Origin: Pomphorhynchus laevis
Taxonomy: Eukaryota > Acanthocephala > Palaeacanthocephala > Echinorhynchida > Pomphorhynchidae
DNA length: 64,000 nucleotides
Direction: 5' to 3'
Assembly (NCBI GenBank): GCA_012934845.2
Contig: WNNJ02001950.1
Coordinates: 1 to 64,000, forward strand
The translations under genes were made by a program, and so were the position numbers. Below, one piece after another: positions 22,401 to 29,090 of this stretch (positions are counted from its first letter, which is position 1; each line of letters begins with the position of its first letter). The notes below the pieces were generated by a model that saw nothing but the letters and a program-made list of their open reading frames with translations, made no database searches and was not told the DNA's origin.

Positions 22401-24936
22401 GGAGTTCTTAATACTATCGATAAACCTTACAGCCTCATTGAGTATGCTTCCCCTACAATCTTAGATCCTATTTTTTCTGATCATTTTCTTGACACTCACA
22501 ATATTACTATCATGCGCAATCCTGCTGGTACAATTTCAACTTTCATTAGCGCGCCCTCCTATTGGTACCTTTCAAAATTAAAGTCGACCATGGCAACTCC
22601 TCGACCTTCCTCTCTTGAGCTTCTATATCCTTTGCTCTTTTTCGCCTAATGCAACCTTTTTTACACGTGGTCACAATTCATCAAACGTGGTCACATTCAT
22701 ATTTCTAATCATCATGGTGCTTATTAGTTAAATCTTTGACGCTACCACGACTCTATCATATGCGGTAAATGTAAACTTTTCTAGTAAAATAAGATTGAAT
22801 TTTCGTCTGATCACAAATGCACCTGAAAAATCCTAAATTCGCATCTTTCTCGCTCTTCAAATTTTAAAATCATGAATTCTCATGAGTTCCTATTTTATCT
22901 TCAGTCTAAAATAGCCATGATTATATCTTATATCACTGTAAATCATCAGTCCTGGTCTTTCTCATCACGCATATTTCTTCCTGAGCTCTTCAATCTTCGT
23001 GTTTCTTCTTATGAAGTCTAGAAGGTTTTTCTCTCTTTACTCACAACTCTTCACTAGCCTACACTCTTCCGGCATACTTTCTTAAATCGCTCCCTTATAA
23101 CTTCATTCTTCACCGTTGTGTTCAACGCATCCATTAGTAGCGGCACTTTGTTGACGAACTGGGAATCTGCAATCTTACACCATCTCTTAAAGAGCCGTAT
23201 CTTGTTCCTTCGAATTGATTTAAACAACTTTAGCGTATCGTGATAAATCAAGTCAGCCTATAACTCGTTTCCTCGAATTTATATCAAACTGAATTCAGTT
23301 CAAATTAGAAAACTCGCCTGTCAAAAGCTATTTAGTGATCTACTTCAATTCCGTGATAATAAACTATGTAGGGTTGTAATTTTTATTAACCTTTCTTCTG
23401 CATTCGCCATCGTTGATCATAATATCCTTATTTCTCGACTTCATCACGATGGTTACTCTTATCCACCGCAGCTTGGTTCGATTATTATCTCTCCAAACGC
23501 TCTTTTTATGTTCTCTTAACTACTATTTATCTCTCTGCGTCCATTTCGGATTGTGTTCCTTAAGGATCAGTCTTAGGTCCTCAATACGACACGATGGAGA
23601 CAAACTTCATGTCATATACGACAACGCGTCTTTTATATTGTTACTCTCCATCCTACTTGCACATTGCTTACCTTGACGATTAGTGCTGTCTCCTTGACAC
23701 TGCGATCAAATAAGTATTTACTTCCCCACATCCCTCCGCACTTAACTAATTATAGCATATGGTATTTTATAGTCGCCGCTTCTCTCGACTGGAATTATTT
23801 GCAGGTTAAAGCCGATCTTCCACGTCGTTTCCACTCTTAAAACTATGTCTACCTGTCTGCACAATGGATCCTCATTCACAACAAATCTAAAACGTATTGC
23901 CTAAACATGTTCTCAAACTCATGATTTCCTTTCATACCTCTTCAACAAATCATTCAGCTTTGCTGTCCGCTTTCTATTGTGCATCCAATGGAGAATTATA
24001 AGAAACAGACAAGAATATTTACACCACACTAGTCAGGTAGATGACGAAGATCATTTACTTATCTTCAAGATTACTACTTTTCAGCTAATATTACCAAACC
24101 ATGGAAGCATATTGACCTGCCCGTAAAAGCAGATTAGCTAAGAATAATGTTATATGATAATTATATCGATTATGGCATTATAAATGTTATTTTTCAGGTT
24201 ATTTGTTAAAAACCAACATATTGGTTTATTAATTGATATACGCTAGAAATACTTTTTAAATATCACGGTTATCTTTTTAGCTGCTAAGTGAAATATGAAC
24301 TAACTTAATCAAAATTATTTTTGATAAACGTCATAAATTAAAGACCAAAAACTCTATAACTTAATGATCTTATTGATGTGTCTTGTTAAAAAACGTTTCA
24401 AACGCGAGAGAGACCGTTAAGGTATATTATCAGGTGGCATTATTTATTGCCTAAGCAAATGTGTCAATTGTCTTTAAAATATCACTAACATATTAAAAGA
24501 AGAGTTTAGTGCTTTAAAATTATTAAGCATCGATTAATAAGCATAAATACATGATTAGTGAATATTAGAATCATTTAAATTCTTATAAGTTTAAAATCAT
24601 TTGATCATTATAATCATTAAATAAAGATTAATAATCATTAAAGTATTTAAAAATGAGTTCAATGCTTATAAATCGTTAAACACAAAATTACAAATGCATT
24701 TATTCTATTAATCTTACACCCATAGTAGTATTGGTCGACTGTTTTTAACCATCCAACGTCAAGATGAGAATGGGCGACAAGATGAACAAGAATATTACCA
24801 GGTTTAGTAGTAATCGGACATGGTGACTGATAACAGAGGAACAAAAATATTACGCTTATATAATTACTAAAAATACCTTTTGAAAAATGACTTTGACACC
24901 TATTAGACTGAGCAGTAGTGTGTAAAACAGCAACAT
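1433..24936 (-). CDS. MAN2B1-like: Lysosomal alpha-mannosidase (GH38), 5' 11 exons
   Basis: Exo-acting alpha-mannosidase of the lysosome that trims mannose from N-glycans. Exons, in order: 24936-24877, 24826-24718, 14119-13946, 13898-13711, 12439-12340, 12285-12188, 5297-5220, 2673-2560, 2515-2303, 2255-2189, 1472-1433. Every intron is GT-AG and every phase agrees; the joined length is 1241 nt, about 413 codons without a stop. The protein begins with a signal peptide. It then shows [20 protein letters not shown] (His and Asp zinc ligands), [25 protein letters not shown] (catalytic nucleophile Asp), [27 protein letters not shown] and VQHHDAIT (zinc-ligand His), all in family order. The family is about 1000 residues, so the C-terminal 60% lies beyond the left edge. 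Five introns are 44-54 bp; the others are 716 bp to 10.6 kb and carry mobile elements. No break is visible, so I read it as a live gene. Confidence 0.93.
2189..2255 (-). CDS. Alpha-mannosidase exon 10
   Basis: Acceptor AATTCAG, donor TTAG/GTAAAT. Encodes [20 protein letters not shown] then EL. The position and the RQL residues fit the family QVCNQLE segment before the HHD motif. The preceding intron is 47 bp. Less conserved, but phase and splice signals agree. Confidence 0.82.
2303..2515 (-). CDS. Alpha-mannosidase exon 9
   Basis: Acceptor TTTTTAAAG, donor TTCAG/GTACTC. Encodes 71 codons with [33 protein letters not shown] and [13 protein letters not shown]. These match the family motifs YSTPxCY, DFFPY and F-SRP-LK-YER. 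Confidence 0.94.
2560..2673 (-). CDS. Alpha-mannosidase exon 8
   Basis: Acceptor TTTTGTAG, donor AATCG/GTACAA. Encodes [20 protein letters not shown] then [26 protein letters not shown] and the FKN-D block are diagnostic. Phase 0. The intron that follows is 44 bp. Confidence 0.94.
3775..4700 (+). mobile_element. Decayed RTE-like LINE, 3' part
   Basis: Broken frames read through the RT catalytic motif ([20 protein letters not shown]), then [53 protein letters not shown] and, in another frame, [17 protein letters not shown]. This order (YADD-like motif, KLSVY, YG-E-W-T, RWFGH) is that of RTE-type LINEs common in aquatic animals and invertebrates. The 5' part including the endonuclease is missing. 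At least three frame changes or stops, so it is dead. It lies in mannosidase intron 7. Confidence 0.75.
4740..4985. repeat. Possible Penelope-like terminal scrap
   Basis: Contains CTGAAGACGCCTGG followed by GTGCGAAACGTCC. A GAAACGT word also occurs in the palindromes at 20655-20825 and 61671-61868, so this could be a terminal piece of a Penelope-like element. No coding sequence is attached. Confidence 0.3.
5220..5297 (-). CDS. Alpha-mannosidase exon 7
   Basis: Acceptor ATTTTAG, donor TACAG/GTAAAA. Twenty-six codons, [20 protein letters not shown] then AYLEVQ, aligned with the family region [21 protein letters not shown]. Phase 0 at both ends. Confidence 0.87.
5565..5745 (+). repeat. 14-bp tandem repeat (GATCGTCAATTTCA)
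   Basis: About nine units of GATCGTCAATTTCA with small variants, grading into CAGATATATT repeats. It sits directly upstream of the large RLE-type ORF, either as its 5' untranslated region or as the microsatellite target it entered. Confidence 0.85.
5863..10248 (+). CDS. RT plus restriction-like endonuclease polyprotein with long tail
   Basis: Open for 1461 codons from ATG 5863 (the frame opens slightly upstream). Rough residue positions: 22-55 CCHC-type finger ([15 protein letters not shown]); 250-560 reverse transcriptase with [15 protein letters not shown], motif [12 protein letters not shown], motif [14 protein letters not shown], motif C YLDD; 680 thumb LGGFGLR; 805-830 Cys/His knuckle [15 protein letters not shown]; 860-920 PD-(D/E)XK-like nuclease with RPADILF, AIDFAVT and Lys; 930 VESFGGW. 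This architecture is known from R2-superfamily-like non-LTR elements; the nuclease call is from motif shape. Residues about 990-1461 are an N/S/D/H-rich tail with no domain I recognise, encoded in AT-richer DNA. No break is seen. The element lies in mannosidase intron 6 on the opposite strand. Confidence 0.85.
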   Translation: MLPNTMAYDGQDQNDIIRGRRPCRICQRDIVLTTNGCFRFHKFRGSRCAGSGEGFGCFNHASKVQPNEATTEVITPTLAIPSARVDASNRLSCLQSCWRRESTTVIRIPYKARVLAATYFCDSIKHALQIGDVSSWTKLLLFAKSCFSGPMPTICKGRYKLEKHICDSIRAYATTASTDVPSMIQTPHKYANRKLNGNSEIACINLAKHGNYGKALQRLVSGGIVSPSTQARTALQILHPLTYSIWRDQQLSSPNLIERLSNNPISSISVGRETVITAVNSFPSASGPGCLGLRPEHLQDMLRANSGGSLAENLTHLVNHLLAGLAPSEVAPYIAGANLIALPKKDGGIRPIAVGETLRRLCSKCICLQLRKRFAGLLQPTQLGVATPNAVERIVHNIRRIHELHANDNNWAWAKIDLSNAFNSLSRAHLRATVRENVPEILPWFDFSYKCKAPLRFGPQDPLNSCEGVQQGDPLGPFLFALAIKKTIEHVSHIPGINLNMWYLDDGIVGGTPSAIASALGWLDTSFKAIKLQLNWRKTEVIGTPEAVSSCLALLSEVVSENTSGNMHLLGIPIGDESFIETHLTNEILPPLIQTIEAVAKLPDPQVGYLLLKHCASSSRINHLLRSVDPRITKTFCQSFDRQIASAFQKICACQLHEAAKSQMTLPIRLGGFGLRCNAAHVQSAFIHSVMQVGEEYSLDPTLFPGYSEALATLRTTMGSHFIPSTDGGQSSTSRLIENLASTQLIQSASEMDRARLHAVSCPKAGAWLNAVPNAASGTELTPPQFCILVRMWLGIPLHERNYRCGRCMRIADKEGIHSLTCQYGGYQGLRHNAIRDVVFAAAQSARMDVALEVRGIIPDLRERPADILFYGDPPHAIDFAVTHPQQTAYRRSAANAKLAAATSYAINVKDRKYKSRVEAAGYIFSAAVVESFGGWNEEGNRVIKRVANNMSRTSGVTYAVTITHLYQRISIAIMRGNAKAMLASLDQIPISTFDGGHQETGEPGKRLFEPDTCASSRTRDVIRLPCMTRRCDTYNSRSIETEHNAVSATSTIVADNEPINKHASQCNDDIPANITKHDTPFDATNDVFQHHHSQLNVDDNDDTDVAKSLTKVRKQSSDYGQTDFEKEMIFTYCATTTDAESHLLMSANAPTGQVTDQINKIQQLGELHQSSMHPLASNDMEINNNQMNEFNNLICCPIKDNDNLTIKLKGSSQQGLEFESSSFILNSNSTIPMISFKSYDPKYGLDCNPSNEFAKFASGSINEPGADESAAPFFVSSSSNQEETMIDNGKTGISTMNCSQSSVADHTPDNCNDHLNQIIHQLLNMCDDLILPDNVVDVQGVEHDQHDDAPAAVQMIATTNTTNHLITNKSSNIASILKSCSNMVRRNNEFITTATTAAANTSTESEDKRHSNAHGSHEHDSEEYQRSQRNNSKKYSNKPELTKSLPIGENLESDHSLYLL
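10320..10592 (+). repeat. Diverged direct repeat after the RLE-type ORF
   Basis: About 73 bp beginning ATATCATTGTATTT and containing TTTTTATATGGAGC and ATTACCAATAAAATTA, at 10320-10392 and again at 10517-10592. Probably part of the 3' untranslated region. Confidence 0.75.
10735..11335. mobile_element. Fold-back element with about 130-bp inverted ends
   Basis: The left arm (about 10735-10870) starts AATAAGATAAGACTTTGAAA and recurs inverted at about 11200-11335 with few mismatches. Shared blocks include ACATTCAATCCAGACAATT, AATTTGTCATTCGTTTGAT and CAAATACAGAATTTTATTTC. The interior is a 122-bp tandem repeat. No coding capacity. It looks like a non-autonomous DNA transposon or fold-back element; target-site duplications were not resolved. 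Confidence 0.8.
10875..11175. repeat. 122-bp minisatellite, about 2.5 copies
   Basis: Units start at 10875, 10997 and 11119 with ACTAATTTGGTATATTTTCA or variants and include AACGAAGATCAGCAAC and CATTCATAAAG. The spacing is exactly 122 bp twice. Confidence 0.9.
12188..12285 (-). CDS. Alpha-mannosidase exon 6
   Basis: Acceptor CATAAAG, donor AATC/GTAAGT. Encodes [20 protein letters not shown] then [12 protein letters not shown], a close match to the family NHYSPPxGFCFD motif. Another AG 16 nt upstream (TTTACAG) would break the frame, so CATAAAG was chosen. The next intron is 6.9 kb and holds the large RLE-type retroelement in opposite orientation. Confidence 0.92.
12340..12439 (-). CDS. Alpha-mannosidase exon 5
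   Basis: Acceptor TTTGAACAG, donor AAATT/GTGAGT. Encodes [19 protein letters not shown] and on to FCWAFGN, aligned with the family segment containing R-x-DYQDK and the MVWR block. More diverged than its neighbours. A 54-bp intron follows. Confidence 0.85.
12966..13112. repeat. 53-bp tandem repeat, nearly three copies
   Basis: Units at 12966, 13019 and 13072, each containing ATTATTAATTTCAATTAATT and TAATGTATTTATATTAATTA, almost identical. Pure A/T-rich intronic minisatellite in mannosidase intron 4. Confidence 0.9.
13711..13898 (-). CDS. Alpha-mannosidase exon 4 (nucleophile Asp)
   Basis: Acceptor AACAG, donor TTAC/GTAAGT. Encodes [20 protein letters not shown], then [10 protein letters not shown] and WQIDTFGHS. 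The Asp in QID is the expected catalytic nucleophile and zinc ligand. Ends in phase 0. Confidence 0.95.
13946..14119 (-). CDS. Alpha-mannosidase exon 3
   Basis: Acceptor CTTTAG, donor GATG/GTACAT. Encodes [20 protein letters not shown] and continues to [19 protein letters not shown], matching the family stretch after the DQY-YG motif. Joined to the next exon across a 47-bp intron. Confidence 0.93.
14205..14450 (-). repeat. Unclassified interspersed repeat, copy 1
   Basis: The reverse complement carries CAGCTAACTTAGTC at one end and TTTTATGAATTGACTAATAA then TGTATCAGAATAAGGATTAG at the other. It matches segments at 15541-15765 and 25430-25625. No coding potential and no clear inverted ends. 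Confidence 0.65.
15298..15765 (+). repeat. Unclassified interspersed repeat, copy 2 (partly duplicated)
   Basis: AAATCAGCTAACTGAGTCTA occurs twice, near 15305 and 15541. The distal block TTTTATGAATTGACTAATAA followed by GTTGTATCAGAATAAG ends at about 15765, exactly where the Penelope-like element begins. Confidence 0.65.
16009..17204 (-). CDS. Penelope-like ORF part 2: reverse transcriptase
   Basis: Two adjoining frames. The first (17204-16851) has [19 protein letters not shown], the RT finger motif of Penelope-like elements. The second runs from about 16857 to the stop near 16009 with motif [12 protein letters not shown], motif [19 protein letters not shown], motif C RYIDDI, and a thumb ending at [15 protein letters not shown]. 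All catalytic Asp residues are present. Together with part 1 the product would be roughly 830 residues. Confidence 0.85.
17245..18549 (-). CDS. Penelope-like ORF part 1: zinc finger, GIY-YIG, CxC connector
   Basis: The frame is open from 18549, with no ATG at the very start. It begins [15 protein letters not shown], then [17 protein letters not shown], giving the paired GIY and YIG elements. TRFRQHIYN and the Glu in [13 protein letters not shown] follow, as expected for the nuclease active site, then [15 protein letters not shown] and basic [16 protein letters not shown]. Near 17570 lies [12 protein letters not shown], the CxC motif of the permuted clade. The next frame continues with RT. Confidence 0.85.
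   Translation of the reverse strand, partial: QKNCIVCDVINNDNCIVSNTTNKCFSLNINNNCNCNTAGVVYLIQCTCGLQYIGKTYQMLKTRFRQHIYNIQHNSQTIFHKHMRLIGHDIKNCKLFILEHIIEENISILNQKLLEKEDFWIKTLNFMYPLGLNDVVQGIGRSSIIHNKQLYYNNPVKRKPRSHGDKRNRKNRVKNIKKDMYINEQLEILKQLLSDNKLKDLYVNIRSFSKDIICSINQKLINDYDRLSCIIDSYCNTKYYNRTLNVNNNNRKYTLTINFINKCIDNINIAGLLNNSKSKEIIGSDLSKYIPKIRYKLLPPLGRKICNYNKELKSICNDNIRNIMETECNCKSLSFDKINEHICTHNLELIENCELRKLLSKGYKYRLNNNNDKNKIYSSLYNNLNDYFSKLINSESSNISKIKIWKDYIFDKIKNKMKITNNYKRKDKINKDMY
18585..18690. repeat. Palindromic AGTACTTA / TAAGTACT cluster
   Basis: Repeated TAAGTACTAAT words in both orientations, e.g. TTAGTACTTACGTATATAAG and AGTAAGTACTAATGTAAC, able to fold into several hairpins. Lies just upstream of the Penelope-like coding start, so it may be part of its 5' end. 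Confidence 0.6.
19562..19805 (-). mobile_element. tRNA-derived SINE, inverted copy A
   Basis: The reverse complement has a box-B-like TTGAGTTCGAATCCGATC (19719-19736) and a box-A-like word near 19785, followed by a tail ending TTACATGATATTATCCTCAC on the plus strand. About 90% alike by eye to copy B on the opposite strand. Confidence 0.75.
19845..20081 (+). mobile_element. tRNA-derived SINE, copy B
   Basis: The tRNA-like head at about 19860-19930 reads GCAGCCGGTCTAGTGGATG (box A region) and CCTGAGTTCGAATCC (box B), about 45 bp apart as in a pol III promoter. The tail runs to AACAATCAG at 20081. Not a functional tRNA: the arms do not close. It is a mirror image of copy A across a 45-bp spacer. 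Confidence 0.8.
20655..20825. repeat. 171-bp imperfect palindrome
   Basis: The left arm begins GTTAGTTTTAAAAGACATT and the right arm ends its reverse complement, AAACTAAC. The centre is CCCTGAGATTGGCGAAATCT then CAGGG. The right arm contains GCAGAAACGTTAAATAAATT, similar to the palindrome at 61671-61868. Probably inverted termini of a Penelope-like element or a fold-back transposon. Confidence 0.8.
20830..21955. other. AT-rich intronic DNA
   Basis: No coding signal. Contains ATAGTTTAAACTATA-type palindromes at 21070-21175 and a short GATTATGACTTGAG repeat at 21675-21740. Confidence 0.6.
21960..24140 (+). mobile_element. Old L2-like LINE remnant A
   Basis: Starts with AAAAATTCGATGGC, the same words that span the endonuclease start codon in the intact-looking L2-like copies (37850-37860). 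It can be followed through decayed endonuclease and RT (for example the CATTCGCCATCGTTGATCAT region near 23400, motif A) to the WN-L block near 23790. Many stops and frame changes and internal gaps; far older than the two copies at 37-48 kb. It occupies the 5' part of mannosidase intron 2. Confidence 0.7.
24718..24826 (-). CDS. Alpha-mannosidase exon 2 (first zinc-ligand motif)
   Basis: Acceptor TTATCAG, donor T/GTAAGA. Encodes [16 protein letters not shown], then [20 protein letters not shown]. The His-x-Asp of HLD matches two of the four zinc ligands of GH38 enzymes. Ends in phase 1. The following intron is about 10.6 kb and contains a Penelope-like element, SINEs and LINE remnants. Confidence 0.95.
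24877..24936 (-). CDS. Alpha-mannosidase exon 1 (start and signal peptide)
   Basis: Twenty codons from ATG (24936-24934): [16 protein letters not shown] followed by IFQK, a classic short secretory signal. The donor is AAAAG/GTATTT and the next intron is only 50 bp. The frame differs from the longer open frame covering the same bases; it was chosen because only it gives a signal peptide and joins exon 2 in phase 0. Confidence 0.85.
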
Positions 24937-25097
24937 TCCAATAAAATAAATGCTTCACCTAATCGAATTTTAGATATAAATCTAATATTGATTCTATCTA
25001 AGCGTACCCGTATCGTTTAGTTATCTAAAATAGGGAAATTCAATTGCATGTCATTTGGAAATATCAGGTCCAGACAATTATTTTTTACAATATATAT

Positions 25098-25307
25098 TTA
25101 ATAAAAGAGTATTTCTGCTCTTTTGTCAGATAAACACAAAGTAAGAAATAAAGCAAAGTATATGCCCATAATTAAGACAACTGTGGAACCACTCGATTTC
25201 ATCCACCATTTTAATCGCCGTAGGGGCGGTGACAATTTTATCCGATAAGTAATTCCAGATATTGAGAACTTGGTAGGATAATCACGTATTTGCATTGACT
25301 TATTCAT
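25098..25307 (-). CDS. Unrecognised 69-residue ORF with a membrane segment
   Basis: ATG-started frame MNKSMQIRDYPTKFSISGI, a basic stretch LRRLKWWMKSSG, then a hydrophobic segment VVLIMGIYFALFLTLCL and a stop. It lies 160 bp upstream of the mannosidase start on the same strand. I tested it as a 5' exon of that gene: no donor gives the needed phase. It may be chance, or an unrelated short gene. Confidence 0.2.
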   Translation of the reverse strand: MNKSMQIRDYPTKFSISGITYRIKLSPPLRRLKWWMKSSGSTVVLIMGIYFALFLTLCLSDKRAEILFY

Positions 25308-25429
25308 AATCGCGCTTATATGTTGACAACTAATGTCATCATGACGTCGTATTTATAAACATGAAGTGATTAAAGGAATATGTTACCTTTTTGTGTAATA
25401 TGAACAGCGAAATAAATTAAGGATTTTTG

Positions 25430-25625
25430 TAGAATCAGATTAGATAACTGAGTGTACGTATTTAATACGATATATAAATAAAAATAAAGATAAATAATAA
25501 TATAAAGGTTTAATCAATTAATTATTATATCAAATTAAAATTTTAAATTGAAATTTAAAATAAAAGTCAATTATTATGAATTAACTAATAAATAACATAT
25601 AATGTATAAGAATAAGGATTATAGA
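25430..25625 (+). repeat. Unclassified interspersed repeat, copy 3
   Basis: GATAACTGAGTGTACGTATT, then AAAATAAAAGTCAATTATTA and TATAAGAATAAGGATTATAG. Same order as in the copies at 14205-14450 and 15298-15765. It ends where L2-like remnant B begins. Confidence 0.6.
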
Positions 25626-25639
25626 TACTCACACGGTTG

Positions 25640-28100
25640 CACCTAAAACGATTTTCGTGTGAGTTCGATACATTTCTACTTTATCTTTAATTGTCCTTGG
25701 CGATTTCAACATCCGTCTAGATAGCCCTTCTGATTCCGATTCAGTGAAACTTGTCAATCTCCGGTTCGACTTTAGCTTCCATTTATTAACCAATATCCCA
25801 CACATACTCTTGGTGGCGCTATTGATATTATCGATTTTCCCAAGTCTCATTGAATACGCTTCTTCTAAAATTTCAGATTTGGCTTTTCCAATCATTCTCT
25901 CATCACTTTTAATATCACTATCTCGTACACTCATGTTCGCAACTTTCTCAGTTAAAATCGACCATGACAACTTATCGACCTTCCTCTCTTGCGCTCCGTA
26001 ATCCTTGACTCTCCTCTTTTGTCGCCTCATGTAACCTTTTTTAAAGCTGATAGCATATCCATGATGTTCAACCATGAGCTCTCCACCACCCTCAATCATA
26101 TTTTACCTTGTCAGTCTCAATTTCCTAAACGCTCGTCAAGTGCACCTTGGTTAGACTCAGTCTGTATAATTCTTAAGCACATTTAATAATTCTTAAACGA
26201 ATTTTACAATTCCTAAGCGCAATTCCTACGTTATTCTTTTAGAGGACATTTTCGTATTCTCAAGCATGATTACACTCAAGGCTATACTCATCGTGCTCAT
26301 TCGTTAAATCTTTGACGCTCCCATCTATCTTTCCTACGCAATGAATGTAAACTTTTCTAGTAAAATAAGATTGCATGTTCGTCTTATTAATTCTTGAAAC
26401 TTTTAATTCTCTTCTTTGTCGCTTTCCAAATGTTCATATCATCGATCTTCACGAGTTCTCTTCTTATTTTCAGTCTAAAATCACTACGATCAAACTTTGT
26501 ATTGGCTCACATTATTCTTACGCTGAGCGTCTAGCTTGTTTGAAACTGCCTTTAACGGCTCAAAGGCTACTATATTTAAACCTCGCAGCGATGTGACTCT
26601 TGGTTCATGGGACGGAAGGTTTACCATAATCTTGTATACAATCACGCAATTCGAGTCGAAGAGGTCACTCTCTCGCGTTGTTTAAATTCACACACGGTAA
26701 AGTCAGGAGTGTGAGTAGGCTTTCCCACCGCTCATTGAATATTTGGAATTTGTTACCTGACGACCTTGCCAATGCTGCTAGCTATCGCCACTTCAAAAAG
26801 CTGATGTTGAAATGTATTGTCAATTCCGGTTTGGGTGCGTGGATCTATTTTGATATTTAATGCTTTGAAAACAAAATTTGTGAACAGTTGAAACAGCCAT
26901 TTGCGGCTAGTAACTTGTAACCTATAATATAATATATATCATCTCCTCTAACCATTCAATCATCAGTCCTCTACTTGCTCATCATAATTATTTTTTTCCG
27001 AGCTCTTTTATCTTCCTGTTTCTTCTGACGAAGTCTCTAAAATTATCATCTCTATGCCTAACAATCTTCGCACGCCGACCCTATCCCAACGTATATATTT
27101 AAATCTATTAATTTCATCATGTCCATTCCTAACCACACTTTTCAACTCCTCTATTTGTAGCTACACTTTTTTAGAGAACTGAAAAGCCGTCATCGTAAAT
27201 TATTTTTTTAAGAAACTGTTTCTTGATTCTTTGCTGGGCCATTTTTACCGCCATATGTCTCTTTTTCCGTACTTATCTAAACTCTTCAAGTTTCTTGTGT
27301 TATATCAATTCAATCTATACCTTGTTTTCTCATATTTATAACCCCTTTTTAATCTACCTTCCGTACTAATCATTCTACTGAACTCGTTTGTCGAAATGTA
27401 TTCAGTAATCTACTTCAAGCCCGAGATATAAAGCTATCCAGTGTCGTGATATCTCTTGACCTGTATTCTTCGTTGGACATTGTAGATCATTCTATCCTAC
27501 TTTCTCGTCTTCATTACGACTATGGTTTCTCAGTTCCGACTGAAACCTGGTTCACATCTTTCCAAACGCTCTTTTTGTGTTCACTCAAACTCCTCTTCAT
27601 TTTTATCTTCTTCCATCGCGAACAATGTTCCACAAAGCTTCGTTCTAGGTCCTCTTATTTTCTCCCGTCTTCTCGGCGACTTGTCGGTTATAACTCGTGA
27701 CTATAACTTTCATTTGATGCAGTATGCCGATGATATCGTCATTTATTCCCACGCGCACCACCTCTGAATCCACTATCTTGCTACTTATGACACAAATTGT
27801 CTTATGTATATATCCAAACCATCTTTCTTCCCTTCGTCTAGCTCTTAATCCTAAAAAGTTCAAAATCATGTGGATCACCCTTCATCACCTCGGCATAACT
27901 CCACCTATTTTATCTGTTAATTCAATCATTCTCCCAATCATCGACAATAAAATTTTCTTAGGTTTTAACTTCGACTATTTATTTTCCCTCAAACCTTTTG
28001 TTCATGACAAAGTTCGCACTTATTTCTTATTTCTTCGTGACTTCCGTCGCATTCGTAGGCTGATCGACATCCGCTCTTGTCTCGTTTTTATATCCTTCGA
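25640..28100 (+). mobile_element. Old L2-like LINE remnant B
   Basis: GDFNIRLDSPSDSDSVKLVN near 25690 is the endonuclease block, and LVNLRFDFSF reads straight through the point where the young copies have a frameshift. RT motif pieces follow: VISLDLYSSLDIVDHSILLS (27440-27500), PQSFVLGPLIFSRLLGDL, LMQYADDIVIYSHAH (27710), then KPFVHDKVRTYFL near 28000. Interrupted near 26580 by a CR1-like tail and cut at 28105 by a Penelope-like fragment. Multiple breaks. Confidence 0.8.
26585..26875 (+). mobile_element. CR1-like LINE 3' fragment inside remnant B
   Basis: Encodes LFKFTHGKVRSVSRLSHRSL then NIWNLLPDDLANAASYRHFK, the usual C-terminal block of CR1-group RTs (R--SLN-WN-LP, then a final FK). Only this terminal part is present. 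Confidence 0.65.
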
Positions 28101-28976
28101 AATCAATTAAATGATTTTGAAGTCAATATCATTACATATTATGGCAATTCTTAAAATTTCATCATATTGCAAAATAAATGATAATGACGCATTCCCTATA
28201 ATGAAATTTGATTATCAGGTATCTTATTCGAATACAAAATATATTATTTATTATTCATCCATAACATTTTTTCGCTTAAGAGTTTAAATTTATTTTTAAT
28301 AATATTGTGTTGATTTATACTTTACTATTTTCTTTTTGATTTTTAATTTTTAGTTTAAAATATGTATCTCTTAAATTATTTAAATTATTTTGAAGAAAAC
28401 TGATATCATTACATATTATGGCAATTCTTAAGGGATTCATGAATGATCATGCAAAAATGTTTCTTGTAAATTTAAATATGTCATCTTTACGATATAAATT
28501 TATAGTAGTTTTAGTTAATGTTAATTTAATGTTCATATCTAGATATATACCTTCTTTAACATCAATATTGGTTTTGTTAAGAATAAGACTACTTGGATAA
28601 ATTCGTCGCTTATTGAATAAAAATTGCTAGAATTAAATACACATATATCATCAATATATCAAAACCTATATTTCATATCTTTATATAATTTAGATTTATT
28701 TTTACACAGTTATCTTCATATAAAATTTCATTATTTAATGTATTATATTTTATATTATATGGTATGCATGAATGCTAATGCAAAAATGTTTCTTGTAAAT
28801 TTAAATATGTCATCTTTACGATATAAATTAATAGTAGTTTTAGTTAATGTTAATTTAATGTTCATATCTAGATATACACCTTCTTTAACATCAATATTGG
28901 TTTTGTTAAGAATAAGACTACTTGGATAAATTCGTCGCTTATTGAATAAAAATTGCTAGAATTAAATACACATATA

Positions 28977-29090
28977 ATAATTCAATCATTATAAATAATT
29001 AATAATTGTTAATAATTGATATATAAGATTAAATAATTCAATCATTATAAATAATTAATAATTGTTAATAATTGATATATAAGATTTTAT
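28977..29090. repeat. 57-bp direct duplication
   Basis: ATTCAATCATTATAAATAAT followed by TAATAATTGTTAATAATTG occurs twice in tandem, starting at about 28977 and 29034, between two Penelope-like fragments. Confidence 0.75.

Noticed and set aside
25098-25307. Membrane-type ORF as the first exon of alpha-mannosidase
   Set aside because: No donor in it joins exon 2 in phase, while the frame at 24936-24877 gives a signal peptide, a GT donor and the correct phase across a 50-bp intron.
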